Part shown: positions 49,612 through 57,722 of the stretch, piece by piece
Numbering within the stretch: the first letter of the stretch is position 1
Layout: each line of letters starts with the position of its first letter
Source of the DNA: an uncultured Sphingomonas sp.
Lineage (GTDB): Bacteria; Pseudomonadota; Alphaproteobacteria; Sphingomonadales; Sphingomonadaceae
Length of the DNA stretch: 64,000 nucleotides
Direction of reading: 5' to 3'
NCBI RefSeq assembly: GCF_937871615.1
Contig: NZ_CALMPA010000051.1
Span: forward strand, 1-64,000
The notes under the pieces: generated by a model
What the model was told of the DNA's origin: nothing
The model's database searches: none
What the model saw: the letters and a program-made list of their open reading frames with translations, nothing else
Made by a program: the position numbers and the translations under genes

Positions 49612-52050
49612 GTGTCGCCTGATCTTCCCATCCACGCCGTGCTCCCCGATCTGCTCGCCGCGTTGCGCGTGGGGTCGGGCGTGGTGCTGGTCGCGCCGCC
49701 GGGGGCGGGCAAGACGACGGCGGTGGCGCCCGCGCTGATCGCGGAAGGCTGGTGCACGGGCGAGGTGCTGCTGCTCTCGCCGCGCCGGCTCGCGGCGCGC
49801 GCGGCGGCGGAGCGGATGGCGGCGCTGGCCGGGGAGCCGGTGGGGCAGACGTTCGGCTATGCCACGCGGCTGGACAGCAAGCGTTCGGCGAAAACCCGCG
49901 TGACCGTGGTGACGGAGGGCATTTTCGTCGCGCGCATCCAGAGCGATCCCGAACTGGCGGGGGTTTCCGCCGTGCTGTTCGACGAAGTGCACGAGCGCAG
50001 CCTCGATGGCGATTTCGGCCTTGCGCTGGCGATCGACGCGCAGGGGGGATTGCGCCCCGATCTGCGGCTGGTGGCGATGTCCGCCACGCTCGACGGCGCG
50101 CGCTTCGCCCGGCTGCTCGGCGACGCGCCGGTGATCGAGAGCGCGGGGCGTAGCTGGCCGCTCGAACTGCGCTATATCGCGCGCGGCGGGGAGACGCGGA
50201 TAGAGGATGCGGTGGCGGGCGCGGTGCGGCAGGCGCTGCGCGAAACGGCGGATGGCGTGCTCGCCTTCCTCCCCGGCGTGGCCGAGATCGAGCGCACCGC
50301 CGAGCGGCTGGAGGGAATCGCGGGTGTCGCGCTCCACAAGCTCCACGGCAGCCTCGATCCGGCAGCGCAGCGCGCGGCGATCCGGCCCGAGCCGGATGGC
50401 GCGCGCAAACTGGTGCTCGCCACCTCGATCGCGGAGACCAGCCTGACGCTCGACGGGATCGGCGTGGTGGTCGATTCCGGCCTCGCACGGCGCCCGCGCT
50501 ACGATCGCGCGGCGGGGATGACGCGGCTCGTCACCGAACGCGCGAGCCAGGCGGCGGTGACGCAGCGCGCCGGGCGCGCCGCGCGGCAGCGGCCAGGCGT
50601 TGCCTATCGCCTGTGGGAAGAAGCCGCCACCGCAGGGCTGCCGCGCTTCGATCCGCCGGAGATTCTGGAGGCGGACCTCTCCGCGCTGGTGCTGGCCTGC
50701 GCGATCTGGGGCGTCGCCGATCCGCGCGATCTGGCATGGATCGACGCGCCGCCGGAAGCGGCGGTGGCGGAAGCGCGCGCGCGGCTTACGACGCTGGAGG
50801 CGGTGGACGCGGATAGCCGCCCGACCGCGCATGGCCGCGCGATCGCCGCTTTGCCGATGCCGCCACGGCTGGCGCACATGCTCGTGCGGGCTGGGGAAAT
50901 GGGGCTGGGAAGCGTGGCGGCGGAGGTCGCGGTGTTGCTCGGCGAGCGCGGGCTGGGCGGCAATGACGCCGATCTCGAACTGCGGCTGCGGCGCTGGCGG
51001 GGGGACCGTTCGCGCAAGGCGGATGCCGCGCGCGACCTCGCGGCGCGCTGGGCGAAGCTGGTCGGCGGGAATACGGGGGCTGAGGGGATCGCGACCTGTA
51101 TCGCGCTCGCCTTCCCCGATCGTGTCGCGCGGCGGCGCGATGCCTCTGGCGAGCGCTGGGCGTCGGTCGGCGGGCGTGGGTTCAGGCTCGATCCGGCCTC
51201 GCCGCTGGCGCGGGGCGAATGGCTCGCGGTGGCGGAGACGCAGGGGATGGCGGCGGGCGCGCGCATCCTTTCGGCGGCGGCGATCGAGGTGGAGACAGTG
51301 GAGGCGCTGTTCGCGGATCGGATCGAGACGCGCCATACTGCCGAGTTCGATCCAGCGAGCGGCGCGGTGCGGCCTTTGCGCGAACGGCGGCTCGGCGCGG
51401 TGCGGCTGTCGAGCGGGCCGGATGCGAATGCGTCGCCGGTGGCGATCGCGGCGGCGCTGGTCGCGGGCGTGCGGCGCCATGGCCTCGATCTGCTGCCATG
51501 GAGCGAGGGCGCGCGCGCGCTCCGGGTGCGGGCGGGCTATGCGGGCGTGGCGCTGGACGATGCCGCGCTGGCGGCGCGGCTTGACGAATGGCTGCCGGCG
51601 GTGGTCGAGGGGCGGCGGCGGCTCGATGCGATCCCGCCGGGCGCGCTCACCGATGCGATCCGGGGCCTTTTGTCATGGGACGATCTCCAGCGCATCGAGC
51701 GCGTTGCCCCGGCCCATTTCACCAGCCCCGCCGGCAGCACCCACGCGATCGACTATGGCGCCGACGGGGGGCCGCGCGTCGAATTGCGCGTGCAGGCGCT
51801 GTTCGGCCTTGCCGAGCATCCGGTGGTGGGGGAGGGGCGCGTGCCGCTCGTCCTGTCGCTCACATCGCCCGCCGGGCGCCCGATCCAGACGACGCGCGAT
51901 CTGCCCGGTTTCTGGGCGGGAAGCTGGGCGGCGGTGGCGAAGGAAATGCGTGGCCGCTACCCGCGCCATCCATGGCCGGACGATCCGGCGGGTGCCAATG
52001 CGACGCTCCGGACGAAAAATGCCGATGCAAGGCGCAAACATTCGGGCTAA
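49612..52050 (+). CDS. hrpB: ATP-dependent helicase HrpB
   Basis: An 812-residue DEAH-box helicase. Motif I VAPPGAGKTTAVAPAL, motif II LFDEVHERSLDGDF, motif III AMSATLDG, motif V LATSIAETSLTLDGIG, motif VI TQRAGRAARQRPG. After the helicase core come HA2-like and the HrpB-specific C-terminal domain (about 480-812), seen as LPWSEGARALRVR and RYPRHPWPDDP at the end. I chose GTG 49612 (VSPDLPIHAVL), as the earlier open part overlaps the repeat. The role in bacteria is poorly known. Confidence 0.93.
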   Translation: MSPDLPIHAVLPDLLAALRVGSGVVLVAPPGAGKTTAVAPALIAEGWCTGEVLLLSPRRLAARAAAERMAALAGEPVGQTFGYATRLDSKRSAKTRVTVVTEGIFVARIQSDPELAGVSAVLFDEVHERSLDGDFGLALAIDAQGGLRPDLRLVAMSATLDGARFARLLGDAPVIESAGRSWPLELRYIARGGETRIEDAVAGAVRQALRETADGVLAFLPGVAEIERTAERLEGIAGVALHKLHGSLDPAAQRAAIRPEPDGARKLVLATSIAETSLTLDGIGVVVDSGLARRPRYDRAAGMTRLVTERASQAAVTQRAGRAARQRPGVAYRLWEEAATAGLPRFDPPEILEADLSALVLACAIWGVADPRDLAWIDAPPEAAVAEARARLTTLEAVDADSRPTAHGRAIAALPMPPRLAHMLVRAGEMGLGSVAAEVAVLLGERGLGGNDADLELRLRRWRGDRSRKADAARDLAARWAKLVGGNTGAEGIATCIALAFPDRVARRRDASGERWASVGGRGFRLDPASPLARGEWLAVAETQGMAAGARILSAAAIEVETVEALFADRIETRHTAEFDPASGAVRPLRERRLGAVRLSSGPDANASPVAIAAALVAGVRRHGLDLLPWSEGARALRVRAGYAGVALDDAALAARLDEWLPAVVEGRRRLDAIPPGALTDAIRGLLSWDDLQRIERVAPAHFTSPAGSTHAIDYGADGGPRVELRVQALFGLAEHPVVGEGRVPLVLSLTSPAGRPIQTTRDLPGFWAGSWAAVAKEMRGRYPRHPWPDDPAGANATLRTKNADARRKHSG

Positions 52051-52060
52051 GGGGCACGTC

Positions 52061-52342
52061 ATGCCTATCGCTCGTATCTACCAGCGCCCGAAAAATGCCA
52101 TGCAATCGGGCAAGCACCGCACCGATTGCTGGATGCTCGAATTCGAACCGGCCGAGGCGAAGCAGCCCGATCCGCTGACCGGCTGGGCCGGCAGCGGTGA
52201 CACCCGCGATCAGGTGCGGATGATGTTCCCGACGAGCGCGGCGGCGATCGCCTATGCCGAGCGCGAAGGGCTGGCCTTTTCGGTGACCCCGACGCCGACG
52301 CGCACGCTCAAGTTGCAGACCTACGCCGATAATTTTCGCTGA
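52061..52342 (+). CDS. NDUFS4-like complex I accessory subunit
   Basis: A 93-residue protein of the ETC complex I subunit (NDUFS4/ETC_C1_NDUFA4) family, an accessory subunit of NADH:ubiquinone oxidoreductase in alphaproteobacteria and mitochondria. ARIYQRPKNAMQSG, WMLEFEPAE, DPLTGWAGSGDTRDQVRM and FPTSAAAIAYAEREG are the family's hallmarks, along with the final LKLQTYADNFR. The nuo operon is not in the window. It follows hrpB by 10 bases. Confidence 0.92.
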   Translation: MPIARIYQRPKNAMQSGKHRTDCWMLEFEPAEAKQPDPLTGWAGSGDTRDQVRMMFPTSAAAIAYAEREGLAFSVTPTPTRTLKLQTYADNFR

Positions 52343-52371
52343 GGCGCGCGTGGGGCGTCCGCGCCCCGGCG

Positions 52372-52890
52372 TCAGGCGCTGGGCGCCAGCGTGTCCGCGA
52401 GCAGCAGCATCAGCTTGACGTCGATCGCGACGCCCTCGGCGCGTTTGCGCGTGACGAAGGCGGCGATCTCGCGGCGCGGAACGCGGTGGACGATGATATT
52501 CTCGTCCGCATCGCCGCCGCCTTCGCCAACCTTCACCAGATCGTGCGCGCGGACAAAGGTGAAGCCTTCGCTGACCATGCCGGGAGAGGAATGGAAAGCG
52601 CCGAGCAGCTCAACCCGCCCGGCGCGATAGCCGGTTTCCTCCTCCAGCTCACGGATCGCGGCTGGCGCGATATCCTCGCCCGCCTGTTCGTCGCCGACGA
52701 GGCCGGCGGGCAGCTCCAAGCAATTGCGGCCCAGCGGCACGCGATATTGCTCGACGAGGATCACCTCGTCCGCCGGGGTGATGGCGAGGATCACCGCCGC
52801 GCCGATCCCCCGGCTGCGCGCGGCATATTCCCATTTGCCGTCCTTCATCATGCGGATGAAGCGGCCCTCCCAAACGGTTTCAGCGGTCAT
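52372..52890 (-). CDS. Nudix hydrolase (ADP-ribose pyrophosphatase-like)
   Basis: A 172-residue Nudix protein. ELPAGLVGDEQAGEDIA followed by AIRELEEETGYRAG gives the Nudix box, and LGAFHSSPGMVSEGF the ADP-ribose-type element downstream. The EQYRVPLGRN segment also favours ADP-ribose or a similar nucleoside diphosphate sugar. It is the last gene of a leftward operon, with a four-base overlap with the TPM-domain gene. Confidence 0.88.
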   Translation of the reverse strand: MTAETVWEGRFIRMMKDGKWEYAARSRGIGAAVILAITPADEVILVEQYRVPLGRNCLELPAGLVGDEQAGEDIAPAAIRELEEETGYRAGRVELLGAFHSSPGMVSEGFTFVRAHDLVKVGEGGGDADENIIVHRVPRREIAAFVTRKRAEGVAIDVKLMLLLADTLAPSA

Positions 52891-53555
52891 AGGATGATAA
52901 GCCGATCCGGCAGTTCATTGATATCGCCCGGCGTGCGCGGGAAATGTTCGCCCAGCACCAGCCCGATCTGCCCCACCGCGGCGGCCATGCCGTCCGCCGG
53001 ATGCTCCTCGCGCAGCGGGCCGACCAGCGCCGCCATCGCGGCACCCCAGGTGGCATCGGGCACGCGATCGTGGATCGCGGCATCCGCGATGATTTCCGCG
53101 CGGCGCTCATCAAGGCTGAGATAGAGCAGCACCCCGGTTGACCCGATCGTGCGCTTCTCGGCGGCGGCGCGGAAGATGGCGAGCGCGCGGGCGCGGACGC
53201 GGCGTGATTTGGTCGCCCCCGGCGTCAGCGCCAGCCGCAGCGGGCGCCACGCGAAGATGCCGCGACAGGCGAGAAAGGTGATCGCGACGAGGAACAGCGC
53301 GATGGTCAGCGTCGCGCGGATCGAAACCACCGGCGCCCATGGATCGACCAGCAGATGCACCCGCTCGATCGCCACCGGGAAGGTCGCCAGCAACGCCACC
53401 ACCAGCAGCATCACCAGCAATGTCCAGTGCAGCGCGACATCGTGATAGGCATCGGATGCGCGCGCCACGACGGTGACGATTTCGCCATCGGTGCCTGCCT
53501 CCGCCGCCGTCACCGCCGCGGTGACGCGATCGCGATCCTCAGCCGTCATCCGCAT
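52887..53555 (-). CDS. TPM-domain membrane protein, second paralogue
   Basis: A 222-residue protein. An N-terminal half-TPM region (TAAVTAAEAGTDGEIVTVVAR) is followed by two long hydrophobic segments (about 45-62 and 83-100), then the remainder of the domain (FRAAAEKRTIGSTGVLLYLSLDERR in parts, then VGQIGLVLGEHFP). The TPM domain is thus interrupted by membrane helices, typical of YgcG-like partners. Function unknown. I start at ATG 53555, overlapping the upstream stop. The partner TPM protein is encoded directly upstream. Confidence 0.8.
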   Translation of the reverse strand: MRMTAEDRDRVTAAVTAAEAGTDGEIVTVVARASDAYHDVALHWTLLVMLLVVALLATFPVAIERVHLLVDPWAPVVSIRATLTIALFLVAITFLACRGIFAWRPLRLALTPGATKSRRVRARALAIFRAAAEKRTIGSTGVLLYLSLDERRAEIIADAAIHDRVPDATWGAAMAALVGPLREEHPADGMAAAVGQIGLVLGEHFPRTPGDINELPDRLIIL

Positions 53556-54487
53556 CACCAGCCCCCCGACGCGCCGCCGCCGCCGCCCGATCCGCCGCCG
53601 CCGCCGCCGAAGCCGCCATCGCCCCAGCCACCGCCGCCGCCATCGCCGTCACCCCAGCCGCCACCGCCGCCACCGCCACGGCGACCGATCTCATTGACGA
53701 TCGACCATAATATGATCGGCAGCGCGCCGGAGCCGTCTCCGCCATAGCGTTGCCCCTTCCCACCGCGTCGCGCGAAGGAAAGCAGGACGAACAGCATCAC
53801 CATCCCCCAGAACACCAGCCCGAGCGGGATGCCGCCGCCGCCGCGCTGCGCCTTGTGCGTCTGGTCGAACTGTTTCACCGCCGCGTTCAGCCGCGCCTGC
53901 GCCTCCTCCGGCGAGGCGCGGAGCTGGGCGATGATCGCATCGGTGCCGGCCTCGATCCCGCCGGCCATGTCGCCCGCCTTGAAGCGGGGGAGGACATCAT
54001 TGTTGATAATGACGCTGGACAAGGCATCGGTAAGGAATGGTTCGAGCCCGTAGCCCACCTCGATCCGCAGCTTGCGATCGTTCGGCGCGATGACGAACAG
54101 CGCGCCGTTGTTCACGTCCTTCAGCCCCACGCCCCAGGCGCGCAGCAGCTTGTTGCTATATTCCTCGATCGGATAGCCCTGCAGATCCCTGATCGTGACG
54201 ACGGCGACCTGCCGCTTGGTATCACGCTGCAACGCCGCCAGCTTCTGCGTAAGCTCCGCCTGCACCTGGGGCGAGAGGATGCCGGCGTCGTCCACCACGA
54301 AGCCGGTGAATTTGGGGAAGGTCTGCGCGCCGGCGGGTGACGCGAGGGCGACAAGCAGCGCCGCCGCCAGCGCGAGCAACACCCACAGCAGCCGGCGCGC
54401 CCACGCCAGCCGGCGCGCATAATCTTGCACGAACGCATTTGCCCCGGCCTGCGCCGGATGGGCGATCGGACGGGGGCGCATCGTCAT
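53555..54487 (-). CDS. YgcG-like TPM-domain protein with Gly-rich tail
   Basis: A 310-residue exported membrane protein. After a signal/anchor (about 32-54, LLWVLLALAAALLVALASPAG) comes a TPM domain: FVVDDAGILSPQVQAELTQKL, RQVAVVTIRDLQGYPIEEYS, GALFVIAPNDRKLRIEVGYGLEP (shown in parts) and DMAGGIEAGTDAII. A C-terminal transmembrane helix (about 225-242) and then a very Gly/Trp/Asp-rich tail (about 270-310, GGGGGGGWGDGDGG-like). This family sits next to lemA in many genomes and its role is unclear. Here lemA ends 1 base upstream. Confidence 0.88.
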   Translation of the reverse strand: MTMRPRPIAHPAQAGANAFVQDYARRLAWARRLLWVLLALAAALLVALASPAGAQTFPKFTGFVVDDAGILSPQVQAELTQKLAALQRDTKRQVAVVTIRDLQGYPIEEYSNKLLRAWGVGLKDVNNGALFVIAPNDRKLRIEVGYGLEPFLTDALSSVIINNDVLPRFKAGDMAGGIEAGTDAIIAQLRASPEEAQARLNAAVKQFDQTHKAQRGGGGIPLGLVFWGMVMLFVLLSFARRGGKGQRYGGDGSGALPIILWSIVNEIGRRGGGGGGGWGDGDGGGGGWGDGGFGGGGGGSGGGGGASGGW

Positions 54488-54488
54488 C

Positions 54489-55082
54489 TCAACTGCCGAA
54501 ATTCACCTTTGGCGCGGTATCCGCCCCCGGCGTGGTCGCGGCGAACGGCACCATCGGCTTCGCGCCGTAGAAGATCTTCGCGCCCACCGCCGCCGGGAAG
54601 GTGCGGATCGTGGTGTTATATTGCTGGACCGCGGCGTTGTAATCGTTGCGGGCGATAGTGATGCGGTTCTCGGTGCCTTCGAGCTGGCTCATCAGCGTGG
54701 TGTAATTGCCCTGGCTCTTCAGTTCGGGATAGGCCTCCTGCAAGCGCTGGAGCGACATGGTGAGCCCGGCCTGCGCCGTCTGATAACGCTGGATCGCGGC
54801 GGGATCGGTGAGCTGCTCACCCGATACCTGTACCTTATTGGCGGATGCGCGGGCCTGCGTCACTTCCACCAGGATTTCCTTTTCCTGCGCGCCTGCGGCC
54901 TTCACCGTGGCGACGAGGTTCGGGATCAGATCGGCGCGCCGCTGATATTGATTCTGGACATCGGCCCAGCGCGCCTTCGCATTTTCCTCCGCCGTCGGGA
55001 TGCTGTTGATCCCGCACCCGCCGAGCGTGAGCGCAAGGCCGGCGACAGCAAGCGAACGAGGGGCGAGCGAACGAAACGTCAT
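54489..55082 (-). CDS. LemA family lipoprotein
   Basis: A 197-residue LemA-family protein. Signal and lipobox (LAVAGLALTLGGCGIN, Cys at about 23), then the long helical LemA domain: QNQYQRRADLIPNLVATVK, LTMSLQRLQEAYPELKSQ, QLEGTENRITIARNDYN and FPAAVGAKIFYGAKPM. First gene of the lemA-TPM-TPM-nudix operon. I place the start at 55082; the frame remains open farther upstream but that part is antisense to mscL. Confidence 0.9.
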   Translation of the reverse strand: MTFRSLAPRSLAVAGLALTLGGCGINSIPTAEENAKARWADVQNQYQRRADLIPNLVATVKAAGAQEKEILVEVTQARASANKVQVSGEQLTDPAAIQRYQTAQAGLTMSLQRLQEAYPELKSQGNYTTLMSQLEGTENRITIARNDYNAAVQQYNTTIRTFPAAVGAKIFYGAKPMVPFAATTPGADTAPKVNFGS

Positions 55083-55190
55083 TGGGTGTGGTCCTCCGGT
55101 TCCTGTCTTAGGCATATAGTGCACTTGTCGCGCTTGGCGAAGGGGCAATCGTGTGGTTAACCTCAGCGCACACTTCAGGAGTGGTGGCTC

Positions 55191-55622
55191 ATGTTCAAGG
55201 AATTCAAGGCGTTCATCATGCGCGGCAACGTGCTCGATCTCGCCGTCGCGGTGATCATCGGCGCGGCATTCGGCAAGATCATCACCTCGCTGACCGAAGA
55301 TGTCATCATGCCGGTGATCGGAAAATTGTTCGGCGGGCTCGATTTCTCCAGCTATTTCATCGTGCTGGGGAAGGTGCCTGAGAAGTTGCAGGGATCGACC
55401 GATTATGCCGCGCTGAAGAAGGCGGGCGTGCCGCTGCTCGGCTATGGTGAGTTCATCACCCAGGCGGTCAATTTCCTGATTATCGCCTTCATCATCTTCC
55501 TCGTCATCCGCGCGGTGAACCGCGTGATGCCCAAGGCTGAAGCGGCGCCGGCGGCCGATCCGGCGGACGTGGTACTGCTGCGCGAAATCCGCGACGAACT
55601 GCGCAGCCGGCGCGGGGCGTGA
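55191..55622 (+). CDS. mscL: Large-conductance mechanosensitive channel
   Basis: A 143-residue channel that opens under membrane tension to release osmolytes. N-terminal MFKEFKAFIMRGNVLDLAVA then IIGAAFGKIITSLTEDVIMP (first pore helix), a periplasmic loop (about 45-85), the second helix AVNFLIIAFIIFLVIRAVNR, and a charged C-terminal helix (LREIRDELRS). GGAG lies upstream. Divergent from lemA, 109 bases apart. Confidence 0.96.
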   Translation: MFKEFKAFIMRGNVLDLAVAVIIGAAFGKIITSLTEDVIMPVIGKLFGGLDFSSYFIVLGKVPEKLQGSTDYAALKKAGVPLLGYGEFITQAVNFLIIAFIIFLVIRAVNRVMPKAEAAPAADPADVVLLREIRDELRSRRGA

Positions 55623-55681
55623 ACGGGCTGTCCGCCGCTGCCGGTTAGGGCCGACGCGACATTCAACCCATGCTGGCCTGC

Positions 55682-55760
55682 AAATGGCGGTTTCCCGCGC
55701 TTTTCGGTGCTCACGTACCTTTAGTACGCTGCGCTTGCGGGTCACGAGAAACCACCATTT
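55682..55760. repeat. Complex palindromic repeat between mscL and the Rrf2 gene
   Basis: Outer arms AAATGGCGGTTTC (55682-55694) and GAAACCACCATTT (55748-55760) pair with one mismatch; an inner perfect arm CGTAC (55714-55718) pairs with GTACG across a short loop, and GCGC-containing segments between pair in part. Its form suggests a folded ~80-base intergenic element of dispersed type, lying in a convergent gap. Confidence 0.65.
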
Positions 55761-55817
55761 TCGGCTCGACCTGACCTGAATGCGATTGGCCCTAGGGGCC
55801 GGGGCGGCGGATCGCCT

Positions 55818-56249
55818 TCAGGCGGCGACCAGATCCTCCGCCGTCGCATCGGCGAGGCTGGTGCCGTCCAGAATGCGTGCGGTTTCGTCGCGCACGCGCA
55901 TCATCGCGTGCCGGATCGCGCAATCCGCCTCGCTCTTGCAATCCTTGCACGCGCGATAGGCGGTGCGGCTGACGCACGGCACCAGCGCCAGCGGGCCTTC
56001 GATCACGCGGATGATGTCGCCCAGCGAAATCAGATGGCTGGCGCGCGACAGGCGATAACCGCCCATTTTCCCGCGATGGCTGTGGAGCAGCCCGGCGTCG
56101 CGCAGATCCGCCAGAATCAGCTCCAGAAACTTGCGCGGCACATTCGCCTCCGTCGCGATGCGGTTCATCGGGATCGGCGGGCTGGCGGCGGGCGCTTCGG
56201 CCAGAAAAAGCATCGCGCGTAGCGCGTAGCGGGAACGCTGCGTCAACAT
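55818..56249 (-). CDS. Rrf2 family transcriptional regulator
   Basis: A 143-residue winged-helix regulator. MLTQRSRYALRAMLFLAEA, NRIATEANVPRKFLELILADL (DNA-reading helix) and GKMGGYRLSRASHLISLGDI are the family's hallmarks. The Cys cluster PCVSRTAYRACKDCKSEADC (about 91-110) resembles the Fe-S ligands of IscR/NsrR-type members. An iron-sulfur, NO or redox sensor is likely; no suf/isc genes are here, so targets are unknown. Confidence 0.88.
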   Translation of the reverse strand: MLTQRSRYALRAMLFLAEAPAASPPIPMNRIATEANVPRKFLELILADLRDAGLLHSHRGKMGGYRLSRASHLISLGDIIRVIEGPLALVPCVSRTAYRACKDCKSEADCAIRHAMMRVRDETARILDGTSLADATAEDLVAA

Positions 56250-56294
56250 GATGCCCCGTTCTATGCACCTGCATTATGGCGAGCGAAAGGCGGG

Positions 56295-56324
56295 CTTTCA
56301 GTTTCCGGCGCGATCGCCTATATT
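56295..56324 (+). promoter_or_regulatory. Probable ssrA promoter
   Basis: A -10-like TATATT at 56319-56324 with CTTTCA at 56295-56300, 18 bases apart. This would start transcription near 56331, just upstream of the tRNA-like acceptor piece of ssrA. The -35 is a weak match. Confidence 0.45.
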
Positions 56325-56531
56325 GGCCGGGCTCGCGGGGCTTGCCCCACGGCTATGGCGATAAGCGCCGGTGTAGAATAGACGCAGCGGACCCGGGGGC
56401 GGTACCCGGCGGCTCCACCACCAACCGCCTTTTTCCGGCGGGTGATGACGGGGCCGAACTAGGATCGACGTGTGTTGAAAGGCACTGGCTTTTGCCCGGA
56501 ATGGGACCACCGTGACGGCCCGTACACAAGT

Positions 56532-56567
56532 GCCAACGATAACGAAGCACTCGCGATTGCCGCGTAA
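56532..56567 (+). other. tmRNA proteolysis-tag reading frame
   Basis: Eleven codons beginning GCC and ending with TAA, giving ANDNEALAIAA. With the alanine already on the tmRNA the full tag is AANDNEALAIAA. The AND start and the hydrophobic end with AA fit alphaproteobacterial tags recognised by ClpXP and SspB. Confidence 0.92.
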
Positions 56568-56616
56568 CTGAAGGCCTCACGGCCCAAGGTTATTCGAACA
56601 AAAGCGCGGTTGGGCC

Positions 56617-56672
56617 GCACCGGGCAACAGAAGCGGATTCCAGCGGTACGGGGAGCACCGGGCAACAGAAGC
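56617..56672 (+). repeat. Twin hairpins with identical loops downstream of the tmRNA tag
   Basis: The 18-base word GCACCGGGCAACAGAAGC occurs at 56617-56634 and again at 56655-56672. In each the flanks pair to make a hairpin whose loop carries the 14 bases ACCGGGCAACAGAA; the second is strong (GGGGAGC with GCTCCCC, 56650-56656 and 56671-56677). Most likely part of the tmRNA coding piece (pseudoknot-like domains), but a terminal duplication is possible. Confidence 0.6.
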
Positions 56673-56717
56673 TCCCCACTTCACGAGATGGCGGGAAGTG
56701 TCCGGCGCACAAGAATG

Positions 56718-56744
56718 CGCGCCACCCCAAGCCGAGGTGGCGCG
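56718..56744. terminator. Possible terminator between ssrA and the SDR gene
   Basis: A 9-base stem CGCGCCACC (56718-56726) with GGTGGCGCG (56736-56744) and a 9-base loop. No good T run follows on either side. It lies in the convergent gap between ssrA and the leftward SDR gene. Confidence 0.4.
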
Positions 56745-56772
56745 TGTCCGTTCAGGTTGCGAGAGGGTAGGC

Positions 56773-57561
56773 TCAGGCGTCGATGCTCGTGCCCAGCGCC
56801 GCATTGACCAGCCCGCCGTCGACCACCAAGGTATCGCCCACGACATAATCCGATGCGCGGCTGGCGAGGAAGATCGCGGCGCCGGCCATATCATCGAAAT
56901 TGCCGATGCGACGCATCGGGATGCCCTTTGCCACCTCGTCACCATGATCGCGCGCGGCGCGGTTCATCTCGCTGGCGAAGGCGCCGGGGGCGAGGCTGGT
57001 GACGATGATGCCGTCCTTCACCAGCCGCGCGGCCATCCGCTTGGTGAGATAGATCAGCGCCGATTTGGAAGCGTGATAGCTGTACGTTTCCCACGGATTG
57101 AGCCGCAGGCCGTCGATCGAGGTGATGTTTATCACCTTTGACGGGCGATCGTGGCTGGCATCGCGCTTCAGATGATCGTGCAGCATCTGCGTGAGGAAGA
57201 AGGGGGATTTCACGTTGAGGTTCATCACCTTGTCCCACCCGCTCTCGGGAAATTCCTCGAACGGCGCGCCCCATGCCACGCCGGCATTGTTGACGAGGAT
57301 GTCGAGACGCTGCTCGCGCGCCATCAGTGCCTCCGCGAGTTCCCTGCACCCCGCCACGGTGGAGACATCGGCGGGCAGGGCGATGCAGTTCGGGCCAAGC
57401 TCGGCGGCGGTTTCATCGCACGCGGCGGCCTTGCGCGAGGAGATATAGACCTTCGCGCCCTGCGCGATGAACGCGCGCGCGATGATCTTGCCGATCCCGC
57501 GCGATCCGCCGGTGACGAGGGCGATGCGCCCTTCCAGGCTGAAAAGATTGTTCAGGCTCAT
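56773..57561 (-). CDS. SDR family oxidoreductase
   Basis: A 262-residue classical SDR. TGGSRGIGKIIARAF cofactor loop, ISSRKAAACDETA, LVNNAGVAWGAPF, NITSIDGLRLNPW with the active Ser, YSYHASKSALIYL giving YxxxK (YHASK), and TLVVDGGLVNA. Arg after the glycine loop favours NADP. Start chosen at ATG 57561 (MSLNNLFSLEGR). Divergent from another SDR gene at 57723, the two sharing a 161-base promoter region. Substrate unknown. Confidence 0.85.
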   Translation of the reverse strand: MSLNNLFSLEGRIALVTGGSRGIGKIIARAFIAQGAKVYISSRKAAACDETAAELGPNCIALPADVSTVAGCRELAEALMAREQRLDILVNNAGVAWGAPFEEFPESGWDKVMNLNVKSPFFLTQMLHDHLKRDASHDRPSKVINITSIDGLRLNPWETYSYHASKSALIYLTKRMAARLVKDGIIVTSLAPGAFASEMNRAARDHGDEVAKGIPMRRIGNFDDMAGAAIFLASRASDYVVGDTLVVDGGLVNAALGTSIDA

Positions 57562-57722
57562 GTCTCTCTCCTCGATCCGCGTGCACGGTGTGGGCGTCTG
57601 CACCGGGCGCTACCGAACGGTCGGGCCGTGGGCAAGGGTGGCAAACCGAAAATTCGAACCATGGTCGATTGACGTGCTGTTGCCCCATACTATGATGCCG
57701 AAAACAAGATACAGGAGAGTGT

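Larger units (their letters stand above)
56331..56677 (+). ncRNA. ssrA: Two-piece (permuted) tmRNA
   Basis: Transfer-messenger RNA that frees stalled ribosomes. The order is permuted as in alphaproteobacteria. The acceptor piece comes first: T-arm stem CCGGG/CCCGG with a 7-base loop, 3' acceptor strand CGGCTCC (56410-56416), A, then CCA at 56418-56420. A loop follows (56421-56449) that must be processed out, then the coding piece begins GGGGCCG (56450-56456), which pairs with CGGCTCC including a G-U at the third pair, the alanine identity element. The tag frame is 56532-56567, encoding ANDNEALAIAA and stop. Ends are approximate: the 5' end rests on a putative promoter, and the 3' end on the last downstream hairpin. 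Confidence 0.93.

Noticed and set aside
48751-51480. 909-codon leftward open frame across the kinase and hrpB
   Set aside because: It is the complement of two genes with clear motifs (PfkB kinase and HrpB) and has only low-complexity Arg-rich sequence.
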